Made by a program: the position numbers and the translations under genes
Shown: positions 15,517-24,569 of the stretch, in pieces
How positions within the stretch are numbered: position 1 is the stretch's first letter
How the letters are laid out: each line of letters starts with the position of its first letter
Assembly (NCBI RefSeq): GCF_003967515.1
Contig: NZ_BIFQ01000002.1
Coordinates: 620,001 to 684,000 of the forward strand
Direction of reading: 5' to 3'
DNA from: Dictyobacter aurantiacus
GTDB lineage: Bacteria; Chloroflexota; Ktedonobacteria; Ktedonobacterales; Ktedonobacteraceae
Length of the DNA stretch: 64,000 bases
The notes under the pieces: model-generated
Told to the model about the DNA's origin: nothing
The model's input: only the letters and a program-made list of their open reading frames with translations
Database searches by the model: none

Positions 15517-18225
15517 CTATCCATCATCGTCATCATGGCTGGCGGTCGAGGACTGTTTGATGCCTGGATAAGGGACATGCGTGCCCTTGATCGCGTACCA
15601 GAGAATGCGGTTGAGCTGATCCCATGAGATGCGATCTTCGGCCGAGAAGTCCATGCCCGCCGAGGTTGCGGCCCCGTAGGCATTGTGAGCATTGCGGGCA
15701 CTGGTCGAGAGGTTTTCCGCGCGCAAGGTGTACGGGGTGAGATTGGCATAGCTGGTAAAGGCACGCCACATCGGTACCGCGTTAGCATCATACTGGCTCA
15801 GCGCGCGCAAGCCAAGGATGAGCTCAATGGTACGCAGCATCGCGGCCGTATCATACAGTGTATGATCCACGTGCACCTGCTGCCGAGAGGTATAGGGACT
15901 GATCACCAGCGACTCCGTGCGATGGGCGTCCACGTGATCGGGCCCGTTCTGAGAGTCATCCTCAGTCACAAAGATGGCGGTACTGGCCCAGTATTTGCTA
16001 TGGCTGACCGTATCGACCAGCTGACCCAGCGCGGAGTCGTTATCGGCCACCATAGCCTGCGGCGTCAGCTTGCCCGTTCTCGTCCCCTGTGTATGATCAT
16101 TAGGCAACCAGACGATCTCCAGTTGTGGCAGATTATTATGGGCCACAAACTGCATGAATTCACGCCTCCATTCTCTGACCCGGTCAGCATCCATATAATC
16201 GAGGTCGAACGAGCGGTAGCGAGGATCATAATGGTTCGCCAGGCGACTGCGCACATGGTCCGTGACCTGCATCGGGCCAAAGCAGAGCACCTGCCCGCGC
16301 GGGATAGGCTGCTCGCTGATATATGTATGGGCGACCGGGCCGGGGCAACTCGGCTCCTGGGCCGCTGGCAGCAGATGTGGTGGTTCGCTGCTGCGCAACT
16401 GATAGAATTCGCCATAGTCTCGATAGGTAATATGCGCCTCGGCCGCCGCGTCCCAGATATAGCCGCCGGGCGACAGGCCGATCTCGCTCTCCCCGCTAAA
16501 GTCCGCCGGTCGACGGCGGCCAGCGGGACCCGCCGAATAATTCTGCGGCCACATCTTCTCGATATAGTCGTTGGCATTGGCCGAGTTGATCCAGTTATGG
16601 CCGTCCGCGCTCACCTCCGCGTCGGCGTAGAAATTATCGAACAGGCCAAAACGCTCGGCCAGCGCGTGCCCATTGGGTGTATTCCTGCGCGGGAACAGAA
16701 CCAGCCTGGCGTCCCCATTGGCCGATCTCTCATCTCCCAGTACCTGGTCATAGGTGCGATTCTCCCTGACCACGTAGATCACGTGCTTGATCGGGGAGGT
16801 TCCGCCCGGTCGAGGAATGGGATTGCCGGGGCTACGCTCATTGAGGACGGCATCTGACTTGCCATCGTTGCGCGCCACCTGGTCGGTATAGAGCTTCAGA
16901 CGCTGCGCGCCTGGAACCTCGATAGTGGACAGGGTCCCCCTGATCATGCTGCCAGTAAAACCATCGAACGCGCAGTTACAGTATTGATTGTTAAAGCCGC
17001 TGACGGCATCGACGATCGGTGGCCGCGCACGTATGGGATCGGCATACAGGCGTTTATCGTTGGGGCCAGCCCCCATCCCTTTGCCGTTGGTCACATACAG
17101 CGTTGCATTGGCGGCATCCACATTCACTGAAGTAGGATACCAGGCAGTTGGGATCCGCCCCAGCACCTGCCCCTTGTTGCCCTGCAGGTTGATCACGACC
17201 ACCTCGTTATTGCCCGCGTCAACCACGTAGAGCGTCTTCCCGTTCGCGCTGAGCGCCAATCCCTGGGGACTGCTGCTCAACTGAGCATGGGGGCGTGGAG
17301 CCACCGAGACGCGTCCCACCTCGCGTCGGGCCTGCGTATCGACGATGGAGACGGCATCACTATTGGCATCAGTGACATAGAGATAGCGGTTGTCCGGACT
17401 GAGAGTCATGGCGGTAGGATGCTGGCCGACCGCGATACTGCCGGTCTCAGTATTGGTCGCCGCGTCGATGACAGAAATAGTGGCTTCACCCCAGTTGCTG
17501 ACGTATACCACCTTGCCATCCTTACTCACCAGTGTGATATAAGGGAAGGCTCCCACCTGTGGACTGGCCAGCACCGTCTTACTGCCCGTATCCACCACAT
17601 CCATATTGTCAGACAGATTGTTGGCCACGTACAACCGCTTCCCATCGGGACTCAGGCTCAAACCCGTCGGAAAAAGGTTCTGATGTGAAGAGGGGTCGGC
17701 AAGCAGGCTGATCGCGTCGCCTTCATGCAGGAGTCCATCGGCCGAGACCGCGTAGGTATGGATGATATTCTCGCCGCCGCCAGCGGCGTAGGCAGTCCTG
17801 CCATCGGGACTATAAGCCAGGCCCACAAAGACGCTGTGCGGAGAGGTATAGGGGATGGTCTGTATCAGCTTATGATCATTCGTAGAAACAACCTGCAGGG
17901 ACTGGATGCCCGCCCCTCCATTGGAGATCAACAGGTGACGACCATCAGGGGAAAGGACCGAGTTCAAGGGCAGATCGCCCAGCGTCAACTGGCTGCCGGC
18001 CGGTGTAATGGTCCAGGTATCAACCAGGCGTGTCCCACCCGTCTGAGGACCCGGGTGCGCCACCAGAAACAGCGATTCCCGCGAAGGAACGATGCAGGCG
18101 CCAGCCACGGAGGTAGAGACAGCGATAATCAATAATACCGGGATCGTGACCATAAACAGGTTAAGCCTCCGTCTGGCTGAACGTCCAGCACGGCTTTTTC
18201 CGCGCATTTGTGGCATCAGTCGCAT
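15517..18225 (-). CDS. YVTN beta-propeller fused to phosphoesterase
   Basis: 902 aa. ATG at 18225 is chosen because GAGAGGGG lies just upstream. A basic N-terminus (RSARRRLNLF) and hydrophobic segment (VTIPVLLIIAVSTSVAGA) direct export. Residues about 40-400 are YVTN/YncE-type blades (LSPDGRHLLI, YSPDGRTAYAAGG, VSKDGKVVYVSNWGEATISVIDA). Residues about 470-870 are a phosphoesterase (phospholipase C/acid phosphatase-like, alkaline phosphatase superfamily) domain: VIYVVRENRTYDQVLGD, GLFDNFYADAEVSADGHNW, FVTEDDSQNGPDHVDAHRT. Domain order and length match the bifunctional YncE/phosphoesterase proteins of soil bacteria. Expected to hydrolyse phosphate esters outside the cell; substrate unknown. Third propeller gene in 6 kb. 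Confidence 0.88.
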   Translation of the reverse strand: MRLMPQMRGKSRAGRSARRRLNLFMVTIPVLLIIAVSTSVAGACIVPSRESLFLVAHPGPQTGGTRLVDTWTITPAGSQLTLGDLPLNSVLSPDGRHLLISNGGAGIQSLQVVSTNDHKLIQTIPYTSPHSVFVGLAYSPDGRTAYAAGGGENIIHTYAVSADGLLHEGDAISLLADPSSHQNLFPTGLSLSPDGKRLYVANNLSDNMDVVDTGSKTVLASPQVGAFPYITLVSKDGKVVYVSNWGEATISVIDAATNTETGSIAVGQHPTAMTLSPDNRYLYVTDANSDAVSIVDTQARREVGRVSVAPRPHAQLSSSPQGLALSANGKTLYVVDAGNNEVVVINLQGNKGQVLGRIPTAWYPTSVNVDAANATLYVTNGKGMGAGPNDKRLYADPIRARPPIVDAVSGFNNQYCNCAFDGFTGSMIRGTLSTIEVPGAQRLKLYTDQVARNDGKSDAVLNERSPGNPIPRPGGTSPIKHVIYVVRENRTYDQVLGDERSANGDARLVLFPRRNTPNGHALAERFGLFDNFYADAEVSADGHNWINSANANDYIEKMWPQNYSAGPAGRRRPADFSGESEIGLSPGGYIWDAAAEAHITYRDYGEFYQLRSSEPPHLLPAAQEPSCPGPVAHTYISEQPIPRGQVLCFGPMQVTDHVRSRLANHYDPRYRSFDLDYMDADRVREWRREFMQFVAHNNLPQLEIVWLPNDHTQGTRTGKLTPQAMVADNDSALGQLVDTVSHSKYWASTAIFVTEDDSQNGPDHVDAHRTESLVISPYTSRQQVHVDHTLYDTAAMLRTIELILGLRALSQYDANAVPMWRAFTSYANLTPYTLRAENLSTSARNAHNAYGAATSAGMDFSAEDRISWDQLNRILWYAIKGTHVPYPGIKQSSTASHDDDDG

Positions 18226-18658
18226 ACTATCCCCTCTCGCTATGAGCATGTGCTCGCTATATAAACAAGCATACATTTATTACAATCGATGAGAAGGTCA
18301 TAGTATAAAGGGATAATTGCAAGCCAGGCCTGGCAGGCAACCGAGACTATCCGGGCCGGGTAGATAAAAAAATTCAAGCATCATCCCTCGCCACGCAGTA
18401 CCCGCGCATGCCACAATCTCCATCAGAAAATTTCGCGCCTATTGAACGTGTATTAAAGTACCAATGTACCAAAACAACAACTTGCTTCGAACAGCAACGT
18501 ATCTCTATCCAGAAGAAGAATGTACTTTTTGTCCTATCGAATAGGAAAACCGGGCAGGGAATTATCCCGCTGCTTGCCGACGTTGAACACGAATGATACA
18601 CTGGTTAAGATTATCAATATCGGACATACCGCAGGAATCGTAATAAAAGGTGCCATTC
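18226..18658. other. Divergent spacer, no gene
   Basis: About 430 bp between a minus-strand and a plus-strand gene, so it must hold promoters for both. Short open frames (62 and 75 codons) overlap each other on opposite strands and have no start signals. No repeat copy seen. Confidence 0.4.
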
Positions 18659-20302
18659 ATGAATATTAGCTCTAGCATACGAAAACTAACCTATATCTTT
18701 GTCATTTTATTCATCGGCCTGAGCGGTGGATTAGTATATTGGCAGGTAGTGAAGGCGGATAACGTCACCGCGACGATCCACAATCCCCGGCGCTGTTCAG
18801 CCGAGAACTCGCCGGTGCGCGGCCGCATCTTTGACCGCAACGGTGTCCTGCTGGCTGAATCGGTACCCGCCAATGTATGCGGTGGGTTCATCCGTCACTA
18901 CACCGACCCCTCGCTGGCCGCGCTGATCGGCTATTATGTTCCTGGAGCATTCATCCCCGGCATTGAGGGTCAATACAATGATGTGCTCACCGGCAACTCG
19001 GGTCGCACCGCATTAGATAACGAGGTCAACAAGACACTGCACAAATCACCGGTGGGCAACGATATCTATCTCACCATCGATGAACGCATCCAGAAGATCG
19101 CCGTACAGGAATTCAACGACTATCATCCTGAGACGGACCCCTTCTATCAGCAGGCATACTCACGCGACGTGGACGGCCAGCCCCTGGCACTCCCCACCAA
19201 CAAAGGATCGGTAGTCGTTTCAGATCCTCATACCGGTGAAATCCTGGCCATGGTCAGCGCCCCCGGTTACGATCCCAACACGATGGTGCAGACGCTGTCC
19301 AAAAGTGATTATAGCTACTATGATAGGATGAACAAGGACCCTGATCACCCGCTTTATGTGCGCCCATTAAAAGAGCTCTACTCGCCAGGCTCAACATTTA
19401 AGACGATGACCCTGATGGCCGCGCTCGATAGCGGTGCCACCACGCTGGATCAACCGTGGGATAAAAAAGGAGCCATGGGTCCATTGTACTATGATGGACG
19501 CCAGATTATCGGTGATAACCTGGCTTTTGGGGAATTCACGTTCCGCTTCCCGATCACGACCGAATATGCCTATGCGAACTCGGACAACATCGTATTCGCC
19601 CAGCTCGGCGTCAGAACCGGCATGGACAAATGGCTGGAGTACGCCAAACGGCTCTACATCGACCAGCAGATTCCTTTTGACTTGCCGACGGTGAAGAGTA
19701 GCGTCTTGAATGCCGACGGCAAACCACTATCGACCCTGCAGCTGGCCTCAAACGCCTTTGGACAGGGCGTGGTCAACATGTCGCCCTTGCAGATGTCGCT
19801 CATCGATAATACCGTCGCCAATAACGGCGTCTTGATGCGCCCCATGCTGGTCTCAAAGATCACCGACAAGGATAAAAATCCGCTGCAGACGATCGATCCC
19901 CAGCAACTCAATACGGTAGTGAGCAAGGACACCGCCTACCAGGTCAGGCAGGCCATGGCGGCGGTCGCGGTCTGTGGTGGTGGCTGGCACCTGGGCCAGA
20001 ACTATGGCTATCAATCGGACATCGTCGGCAAAACCGGTACCGGTGAGGTCGGTGGTGGCCTGGCGGCGCATGGCTGGATGATTACGCAGGCCCCCTTTAC
20101 GCTGCACAGCACCGACCAGATGCCCGCGGTCACCATTGTCGGCATGCGCGAGAACGGCGGTGAGGGCGCCTACACCATCGGTCCCGCCATCTGGAAGATA
20201 TACAACGACATCTTCGCCAAAGGGTACGTCAAGGCCAACATGCCGGCCCCATTGACGTCAGAGCCCTACTGCGCCAACACCAACCTGTGGCAGCCACGCT
20301 AA
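18659..20302 (+). CDS. Class B penicillin-binding protein, DD-transpeptidase
   Basis: About 547 aa, cross-links peptidoglycan outside the membrane. One N-terminal membrane helix (YIFVILFIGLSGGLVYWQVV) then the PBP dimerisation region starting SPVRGRIFDRNGVLLAES, then the transpeptidase domain: STFK (nucleophile Ser in YSPGSTFKTM), the SxN motif as SDN in YANSDNIVF, and KTGT in VGKTGTGEVGG. Size and the short N-terminal region resemble PbpA/FtsI-type PBPs of actinobacteria more than long PBP2. GTG at 18650 is possible, but ATG at 18659 stands 8 nt after AAAAGG. No rodA/ftsW neighbour, so elongation versus division role is undetermined. Confidence 0.9.
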   Translation: MNISSSIRKLTYIFVILFIGLSGGLVYWQVVKADNVTATIHNPRRCSAENSPVRGRIFDRNGVLLAESVPANVCGGFIRHYTDPSLAALIGYYVPGAFIPGIEGQYNDVLTGNSGRTALDNEVNKTLHKSPVGNDIYLTIDERIQKIAVQEFNDYHPETDPFYQQAYSRDVDGQPLALPTNKGSVVVSDPHTGEILAMVSAPGYDPNTMVQTLSKSDYSYYDRMNKDPDHPLYVRPLKELYSPGSTFKTMTLMAALDSGATTLDQPWDKKGAMGPLYYDGRQIIGDNLAFGEFTFRFPITTEYAYANSDNIVFAQLGVRTGMDKWLEYAKRLYIDQQIPFDLPTVKSSVLNADGKPLSTLQLASNAFGQGVVNMSPLQMSLIDNTVANNGVLMRPMLVSKITDKDKNPLQTIDPQQLNTVVSKDTAYQVRQAMAAVAVCGGGWHLGQNYGYQSDIVGKTGTGEVGGGLAAHGWMITQAPFTLHSTDQMPAVTIVGMRENGGEGAYTIGPAIWKIYNDIFAKGYVKANMPAPLTSEPYCANTNLWQPR

Positions 20303-20312
20303 GCACAACAGT

Positions 20313-20386
20313 ATGAGGTGTGGATACAACACAACAGGAGGAATTGCAGCTGCAATTCCTCCTGTTGTGTTGTATCCACACCTCAT
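20313..20386. repeat. Perfect 74-nt palindrome
   Basis: Arms 20313-20349 and 20350-20386 are exact reverse complements with no spacer, 11 bp after the PBP stop. It is followed by TTTCTTCTCGCCGCC. It may end transcription; as DNA it could extrude as a cruciform. Confidence 0.85.
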
Positions 20387-20499
20387 TTCTTCTCGCCGCC
20401 GAAGGCGGCAAAAGGGCCAGCCTGTTGCACTGCTTCAGGTTTATCTGCTAAAGTAGCAGTGACAAAAGATGTCTTTCAAGAGGGACCTTAGCAGAAAAT

Positions 20500-21519
20500 A
20501 TGCCAATGTTATCTTTACCCGAGCAGTTGGAGAGCGCGATTGAGCATGCGTTACAGAGCGTGCCCGCATCAAAGTGGAAAAGCGCGGCGAAAGCTCTGAG
20601 CGAACGCTACCGCACACAGCGCACGGGGCAGGAGTCCTCGCTGGCCCATGGTACCGATGCCGCGCTTGGCTACGCGGCGATCATCATGCCGGCCGCCTAT
20701 GCCCAGCTCAGCGGCGCCATGGCGGCGGTCAGCGCACGTATCCCCGACTGGCAGCCCACAACCATGCTGGATATAGGCAGCGGACCGGGAACCGCCCTCT
20801 GGGCCGCCAGCGAGCGGTGGCCATCACTGCAACGCCTGACCGCCTGGGAGCGCGAGTCCTCCTTCATCGAGTTGGGACGCCAACTCGTCCGGGGAAGCGA
20901 TAAGGCCGCCCTCAAGCAAACGAACTGGCACAGGGCGACCATCGGAGGCAAGCTGCCGGGGCCGATAGAAACCTATGATCTCATCGTGCTCGGACATGTC
21001 CTCAATGAGCTACCCGAGGTGTTGCGCCAGGAGATTATTACGCTGGCCTGGCAGCACTGCTCGGGCGTCCTGCTGATCGTCGAACCCGGCACATCGGCGG
21101 CCTTCCCCATCATCAAAGCGACGCGTGCCCACCTGCTCGGCATGGAGGAGGCCCATATGCTGGCCCCCTGCTCCCATAGCCTGGACTGTCCCCTGGTCGA
21201 CGATTGGTGTCACTTCCCGCAGCGCCTGGAACGTCCCTCATTCCAACGCCTGGCCAAGGGTGGGAGCGCTGGTTGGGAAGAGAGCAAGTTCTCGTATGCC
21301 GCGCTGGCCCGCTTCCAGCCACGCCATCCCATCTGGGGAAGACTGATCCACCAGCCGCACAAATCCAAGCGGGACGTCAGCCTCACCGTCTGTCGCGATC
21401 AGGGCATCGTCGAGCTACACGTTCCCAAAAGCGAACGCGAAGCCTTCCGCCGCGCCGCCGACCATGACTGGGGCGACATTATCGCCAATGCGCCGGACGA
21501 TCATACGACGATCGCATGA
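20500..21519 (+). CDS. Rsm22-type rRNA methyltransferase-like protein
   Basis: 339 aa, S-adenosylmethionine-dependent fold: motif I MLDIGSGPGTALWA (about residues 88-101), then YDLIVLGHVLNELP and GVLLIVEPGTSAAF. The Rsm22/METTL17 family helps assemble the small ribosomal subunit. The cysteine cluster APCSHSLDCP...DDWCHF (about residues 225-245) corresponds to the region that binds an iron-sulfur cluster in METTL17-type proteins; three cysteines of the cluster are visible here and a fourth would lie later (a Cys occurs in SLTVCRDQG). ATG at 20500 follows a GAGGGACC-like site at longer spacing, so the start is less sure. Ends at a terminator shared with the convergent gene. Confidence 0.82.
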   Translation: MPMLSLPEQLESAIEHALQSVPASKWKSAAKALSERYRTQRTGQESSLAHGTDAALGYAAIIMPAAYAQLSGAMAAVSARIPDWQPTTMLDIGSGPGTALWAASERWPSLQRLTAWERESSFIELGRQLVRGSDKAALKQTNWHRATIGGKLPGPIETYDLIVLGHVLNELPEVLRQEIITLAWQHCSGVLLIVEPGTSAAFPIIKATRAHLLGMEEAHMLAPCSHSLDCPLVDDWCHFPQRLERPSFQRLAKGGSAGWEESKFSYAALARFQPRHPIWGRLIHQPHKSKRDVSLTVCRDQGIVELHVPKSEREAFRRAADHDWGDIIANAPDDHTTIA

Positions 21520-21545
21520 GAGCGCCCAAAGAAAAGAGAAATACA

Positions 21546-21589
21546 AGGAGCCCATCTGAGACTGCCACGGCAGTTTCAGATGGGCTCCT
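21546..21589. terminator. Bidirectional terminator hairpin
   Basis: 20-bp stem with one mismatch (21546-21565 / 21570-21589), loop CACG, in the 90-bp gap between convergent genes. Confidence 0.7.
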
Positions 21590-21609
21590 GTAGACATATT
21601 CAGTCATTT

Positions 21610-22383
21610 TTATGCGCTGGCCGACCAGACATGTGATACCACGCCTACCTGCTGACTCATCTTGTCAATGGAAGCTTCCACAAACGAGCGAAACAGGCGT
21701 GACCAGGTCGGGTTATCCCGGTACAGTTCTTCTGGATGACACTGCGTCGCCAGCATAAATGTGCGCTCGGGGAACTCCAACAGTTCGATGATCCCATCCT
21801 CGGCCAGGCCGCTGGCGATAATGCCATCGCCCAGTTTTTTGACCGCCTGGTGGTGCAGGCTATTGACCAGCACCGTATCGGCGCTCAGGATCTGATACAT
21901 CTTGCTATCCGGGGCCACACTCACGCTATGGATAGTCTGATTGCGGGGTAGATGCCAGTTGGCATGCCGCAAACCATTCTCGTACAGACTATCCAGATCC
22001 TGGTAAAGGGTGCCGCCGCGCGAAACATTCATCAACTGCATGCCACGGCAGATGCCAAGCGTGGGGATATCTTCTTGATAGGCCCAACGGGCCAGGTGTA
22101 ATTCTAATTTGTCTAATGCCGGATCCGTCTCTTCAACAGCTGCGATAGCTTCTTCTTTGTAGGTACTGGGGTGTACATCAATGCCACCCGAGAGCAACAA
22201 ACCATCAAGGCGAGAAAGCAACGAACGGAGATTGTCATAGTCATTCATAATAGGAATAAGAATAGGCACTCCCCCCGCACTTTCCACCGCATGTGTATAA
22301 GATTGATTGCTATAATATACAGGTTTTTCGGCGTTCGCACCTCTAACCCCGGTCCGACATGGTATACCAATTAACGGTCGCAT
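21610..22383 (-). CDS. Gamma-glutamyl-GABA hydrolase-like class I amidotransferase
   Basis: 257 aa, peptidase C26 / PuuD-like. Nucleophile Cys in TLGICRGMQLMNVSRGG, the GGIDVHP segment near residue 70, and the His-Glu pair in TQCHPEELY are all present. Family members cleave gamma-glutamyl amides such as gamma-Glu-GABA in putrescine breakdown; no other puu genes are here, so the substrate is open. ATG at 22383 is chosen since TAGGAG stands 8-9 nt upstream; the GTG three codons earlier is too close to it. Convergent with the Rsm22 gene. Confidence 0.86.
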   Translation of the reverse strand: MRPLIGIPCRTGVRGANAEKPVYYSNQSYTHAVESAGGVPILIPIMNDYDNLRSLLSRLDGLLLSGGIDVHPSTYKEEAIAAVEETDPALDKLELHLARWAYQEDIPTLGICRGMQLMNVSRGGTLYQDLDSLYENGLRHANWHLPRNQTIHSVSVAPDSKMYQILSADTVLVNSLHHQAVKKLGDGIIASGLAEDGIIELLEFPERTFMLATQCHPEELYRDNPTWSRLFRSFVEASIDKMSQQVGVVSHVWSASA

Positions 22384-23411
22384 TCTCACCACTCCTATCT
22401 ATACTTTTGACAACATAATAACTTTCATGATTATTCCGCATTGGATTGCTTTAATACGCAACGCCGGCAAGCATATATGCGTTGGAGATGCCCAATCCTA
22501 CAACCACCCACTTCAATATCGAAACCATTAATCAAAAAGCGCTACAAGGGTTTACAACTAAACTGTGGAGAGAGGCATGATAAATTCATGTCTGCGGTGA
22601 CTTTTTCAGAGTGCCGTACTGAGGAAAACTATACTTACTATTGTTGTACCGTTGACCGATCTGACCTGTCAAGCATACAGGACTTTTTTGGTACGTCTTT
22701 CAGCAACAATGTAGCGCCGGTAGCATTACATATGCCAGAACAATACCATAAATGAAGAGATACCTGATTCTTAATAGAAGATTCGTTAAGCGCAACAGGA
22801 ACCCTGATCTACCGTATATATATATATAACGTTGTAAGACCGCATATCGGTGAACACATATGTACCGTGTCCATTATCTTCGGCATAACACAGCGTATCT
22901 ATGCGCTAATTCACAACGAAAATGCCTACTCCATCACCAATCAATTGATATCAGATGGTAAGTTGCGCGAATGCTGAGCTGCACAATCAAAGAGCCTGTT
23001 TTGAGAACAAGAATCAGATAGAGTATCTGTGAAAGAGTTGCTATACTGACGCCCGCGCTAAGTAACGACGCGCAGCCAATAAACATAATACGGGCCGAAT
23101 ATGGCTTCAGTTCTGGTAGATGAGCGCCGTACGATCGAATGTCAACAACTTGATAACAGCGATCCCTCTGAATCTGATCGTTGGGCCAAACACTTCAGGG
23201 AGTCGTTCGCCAGATGGCTAGAATCGTTACGCCGCCATCTCAAGCTCGCTTCCTAACAGCTCAACATTCACACAAATCACCAATCAAATAAATAGGATAT
23301 GGAGATCAAGTGCAATGCTGGATGTATGGCAGCACCAGCGCCAGGGCGTAGATGCTGCCGTACATCGTGATTTTTTCTGGATATCCGAACGATTATACAA
23401 TGATGAGCGTG
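22384..23411. other. 1-kb spacer with few coding signals
   Basis: Contains an AT-rich dinucleotide run (TATATATATATA near 22817-22830) and several start-stop frames. The 104-codon plus-strand frame at 22441-22755 has no ribosome site and odd composition, so I do not call it. The only frame worth noting is the 51-codon one at 23101. Confidence 0.35.
23101..23256 (+). CDS. Possible 51-aa protein, unknown
   Basis: Frame starts MASVLVDERRTIECQQLDN and ends RRHLKLAS before TAA. Charged, with a plausible amphipathic helix (RWAKHFRESFARWLESLRRH). No clear Shine-Dalgarno precedes the ATG, so this is weak. Codon composition looks more coding-like than its surroundings. No family recognised. Confidence 0.25.
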   Translation: MASVLVDERRTIECQQLDNSDPSESDRWAKHFRESFARWLESLRRHLKLAS

Positions 23412-24002
23412 TCAGGGACGAGGGCCAATAGGCAGCCCAAAGGGAGCCTTAACGGTCGTCAAAAGGCCTGCCAGGGCCGTGTACCAGGCGACAAGGGCCG
23501 TGAGGATACCGAGCCAGCCGCCAATGACAGTGAAGGCAGATCCGCCTCCCAGGGCGCCGATAGCCAGAGCCAGGAAGGTCAGGAAGAGGAATAAAAACAC
23601 GCCGATCAAGGCAAAGTTGGTGCGCAGGGAAGCGATCAGCATAAGGCCGGTAAAAATCGTCCAACCGAGAAGGAAAAAGCCAAAAGCGGTCTCATTGGGG
23701 ATTAGCTTGAGCTGCAGGGTGGCCGCTACGGCCAGCCAGAAGGCGCCATACGATGAAAATGCCGTCGCGCCAAAGGTGTTGCCCATGCGGAACTCCCACA
23801 TGCCAGCCAGCAATTGAGCCAGGCCACCATAGAACAGGGCCAGGCCAATGACGATACCAGCGCCTGTAAACAGGTTAGCATTGGCCGCACTCAAAACAAA
23901 CGTCGTCAGGGCAAAAGCACATAATCCAAGGGGAGCCGGATTGACGGCGGCCGCAACCTCTTCAGTTGCCGCTGCATCTCTTTTTAAAGAAAACTGGGCC
24001 AT
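23412..24002 (-). CDS. satP: Acetate uptake transporter, GPR1/FUN34/SatP family
   Basis: 196 aa, six membrane segments, inner membrane. The family signature NPAPLGL is at residues 21-27, directly before TM1 (CAFALTTFVLSAANA), and TM2-TM3 carry GLALFYGGLAQLLAGMWEFRMGN, the other conserved stretch. Proteins of this family move acetate or succinate with protons or as channels. ATG at 24002 with AGGAAAGGTGGG upstream on the minus strand. Single gene; the substrate is by family only. Confidence 0.88.
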   Translation of the reverse strand: MAQFSLKRDAAATEEVAAAVNPAPLGLCAFALTTFVLSAANANLFTGAGIVIGLALFYGGLAQLLAGMWEFRMGNTFGATAFSSYGAFWLAVAATLQLKLIPNETAFGFFLLGWTIFTGLMLIASLRTNFALIGVFLFLFLTFLALAIGALGGGSAFTVIGGWLGILTALVAWYTALAGLLTTVKAPFGLPIGPRP

Positions 24003-24290
24003 GATATGTTCCCACCTTTCCTGGTATGTTTCTTACACACGTCGCTGCACAAAACTCTGGGCGAGCGTTACTCTTTACGCATACATACAGGGAAAGTAGA
24101 CTGGCCTCGTCACCAGTCTAGTCAAGAGTGAAAAGGTAACGTGGAATAAATTGTGGAAACAGCTTTCTAATAAGGTGCTTTGCATCCTCCTTCCGCATAC
24201 TTCCTGATATAGAGCATGCTAACTATAACAATCCCTGCCATATACTATTGTACGACATGGCAAAGTATTTGCCAATCTCTATTTTTCTAA

Positions 24291-24366
24291 AGTATTGAGT
24301 AGTGGGTGCAACGCCACGACTGGTGCGAATGCACCAGCCGTGGCGTTGCACCCACTACTCAATACT
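24291..24366. repeat. 36-bp hairpin, headless copy of dispersed family
   Basis: Arms 24291-24326 / 24331-24366 with one mismatch, loop GAAT. The arms contain AGTGGGTGCAACGCC, close to the shoulder of the 8095-8168 hairpin (AGTGGGTGCAAGAGC), but the inner segment is different. It sits between divergently read satP and the permease gene; the rest of the 24003-24569 spacer shows nothing clear. Confidence 0.8.
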
Positions 24367-24569
24367 AATGAGCTTTTAGATTGAATTTGCGGCTGGCAGC
24401 ATGGTACTATTGAATTCAGTGGGCGCGCCTGCGCTTCATATGTTTTACCAGGAATAAGCAGGTCTCAGGTATTTTCAGCAGATGTGTCTTCTGGGCACAT
24501 CATTGTGTATCGTCGATGTAGTGATCTGATACGGCATGGTTGAAAAGCTGAAAGGCAGGTTGACGTTTT

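Noticed and set aside
15685..16857. 390-codon plus-strand frame opposite the phosphoesterase
   Set aside because: The minus-strand frame carries the family motifs; no start signal on the plus strand.
22441..22755. 104-aa protein in the 22.4-23.4 kb spacer
   Set aside because: No Shine-Dalgarno, mixed composition, no similarity I recognise.
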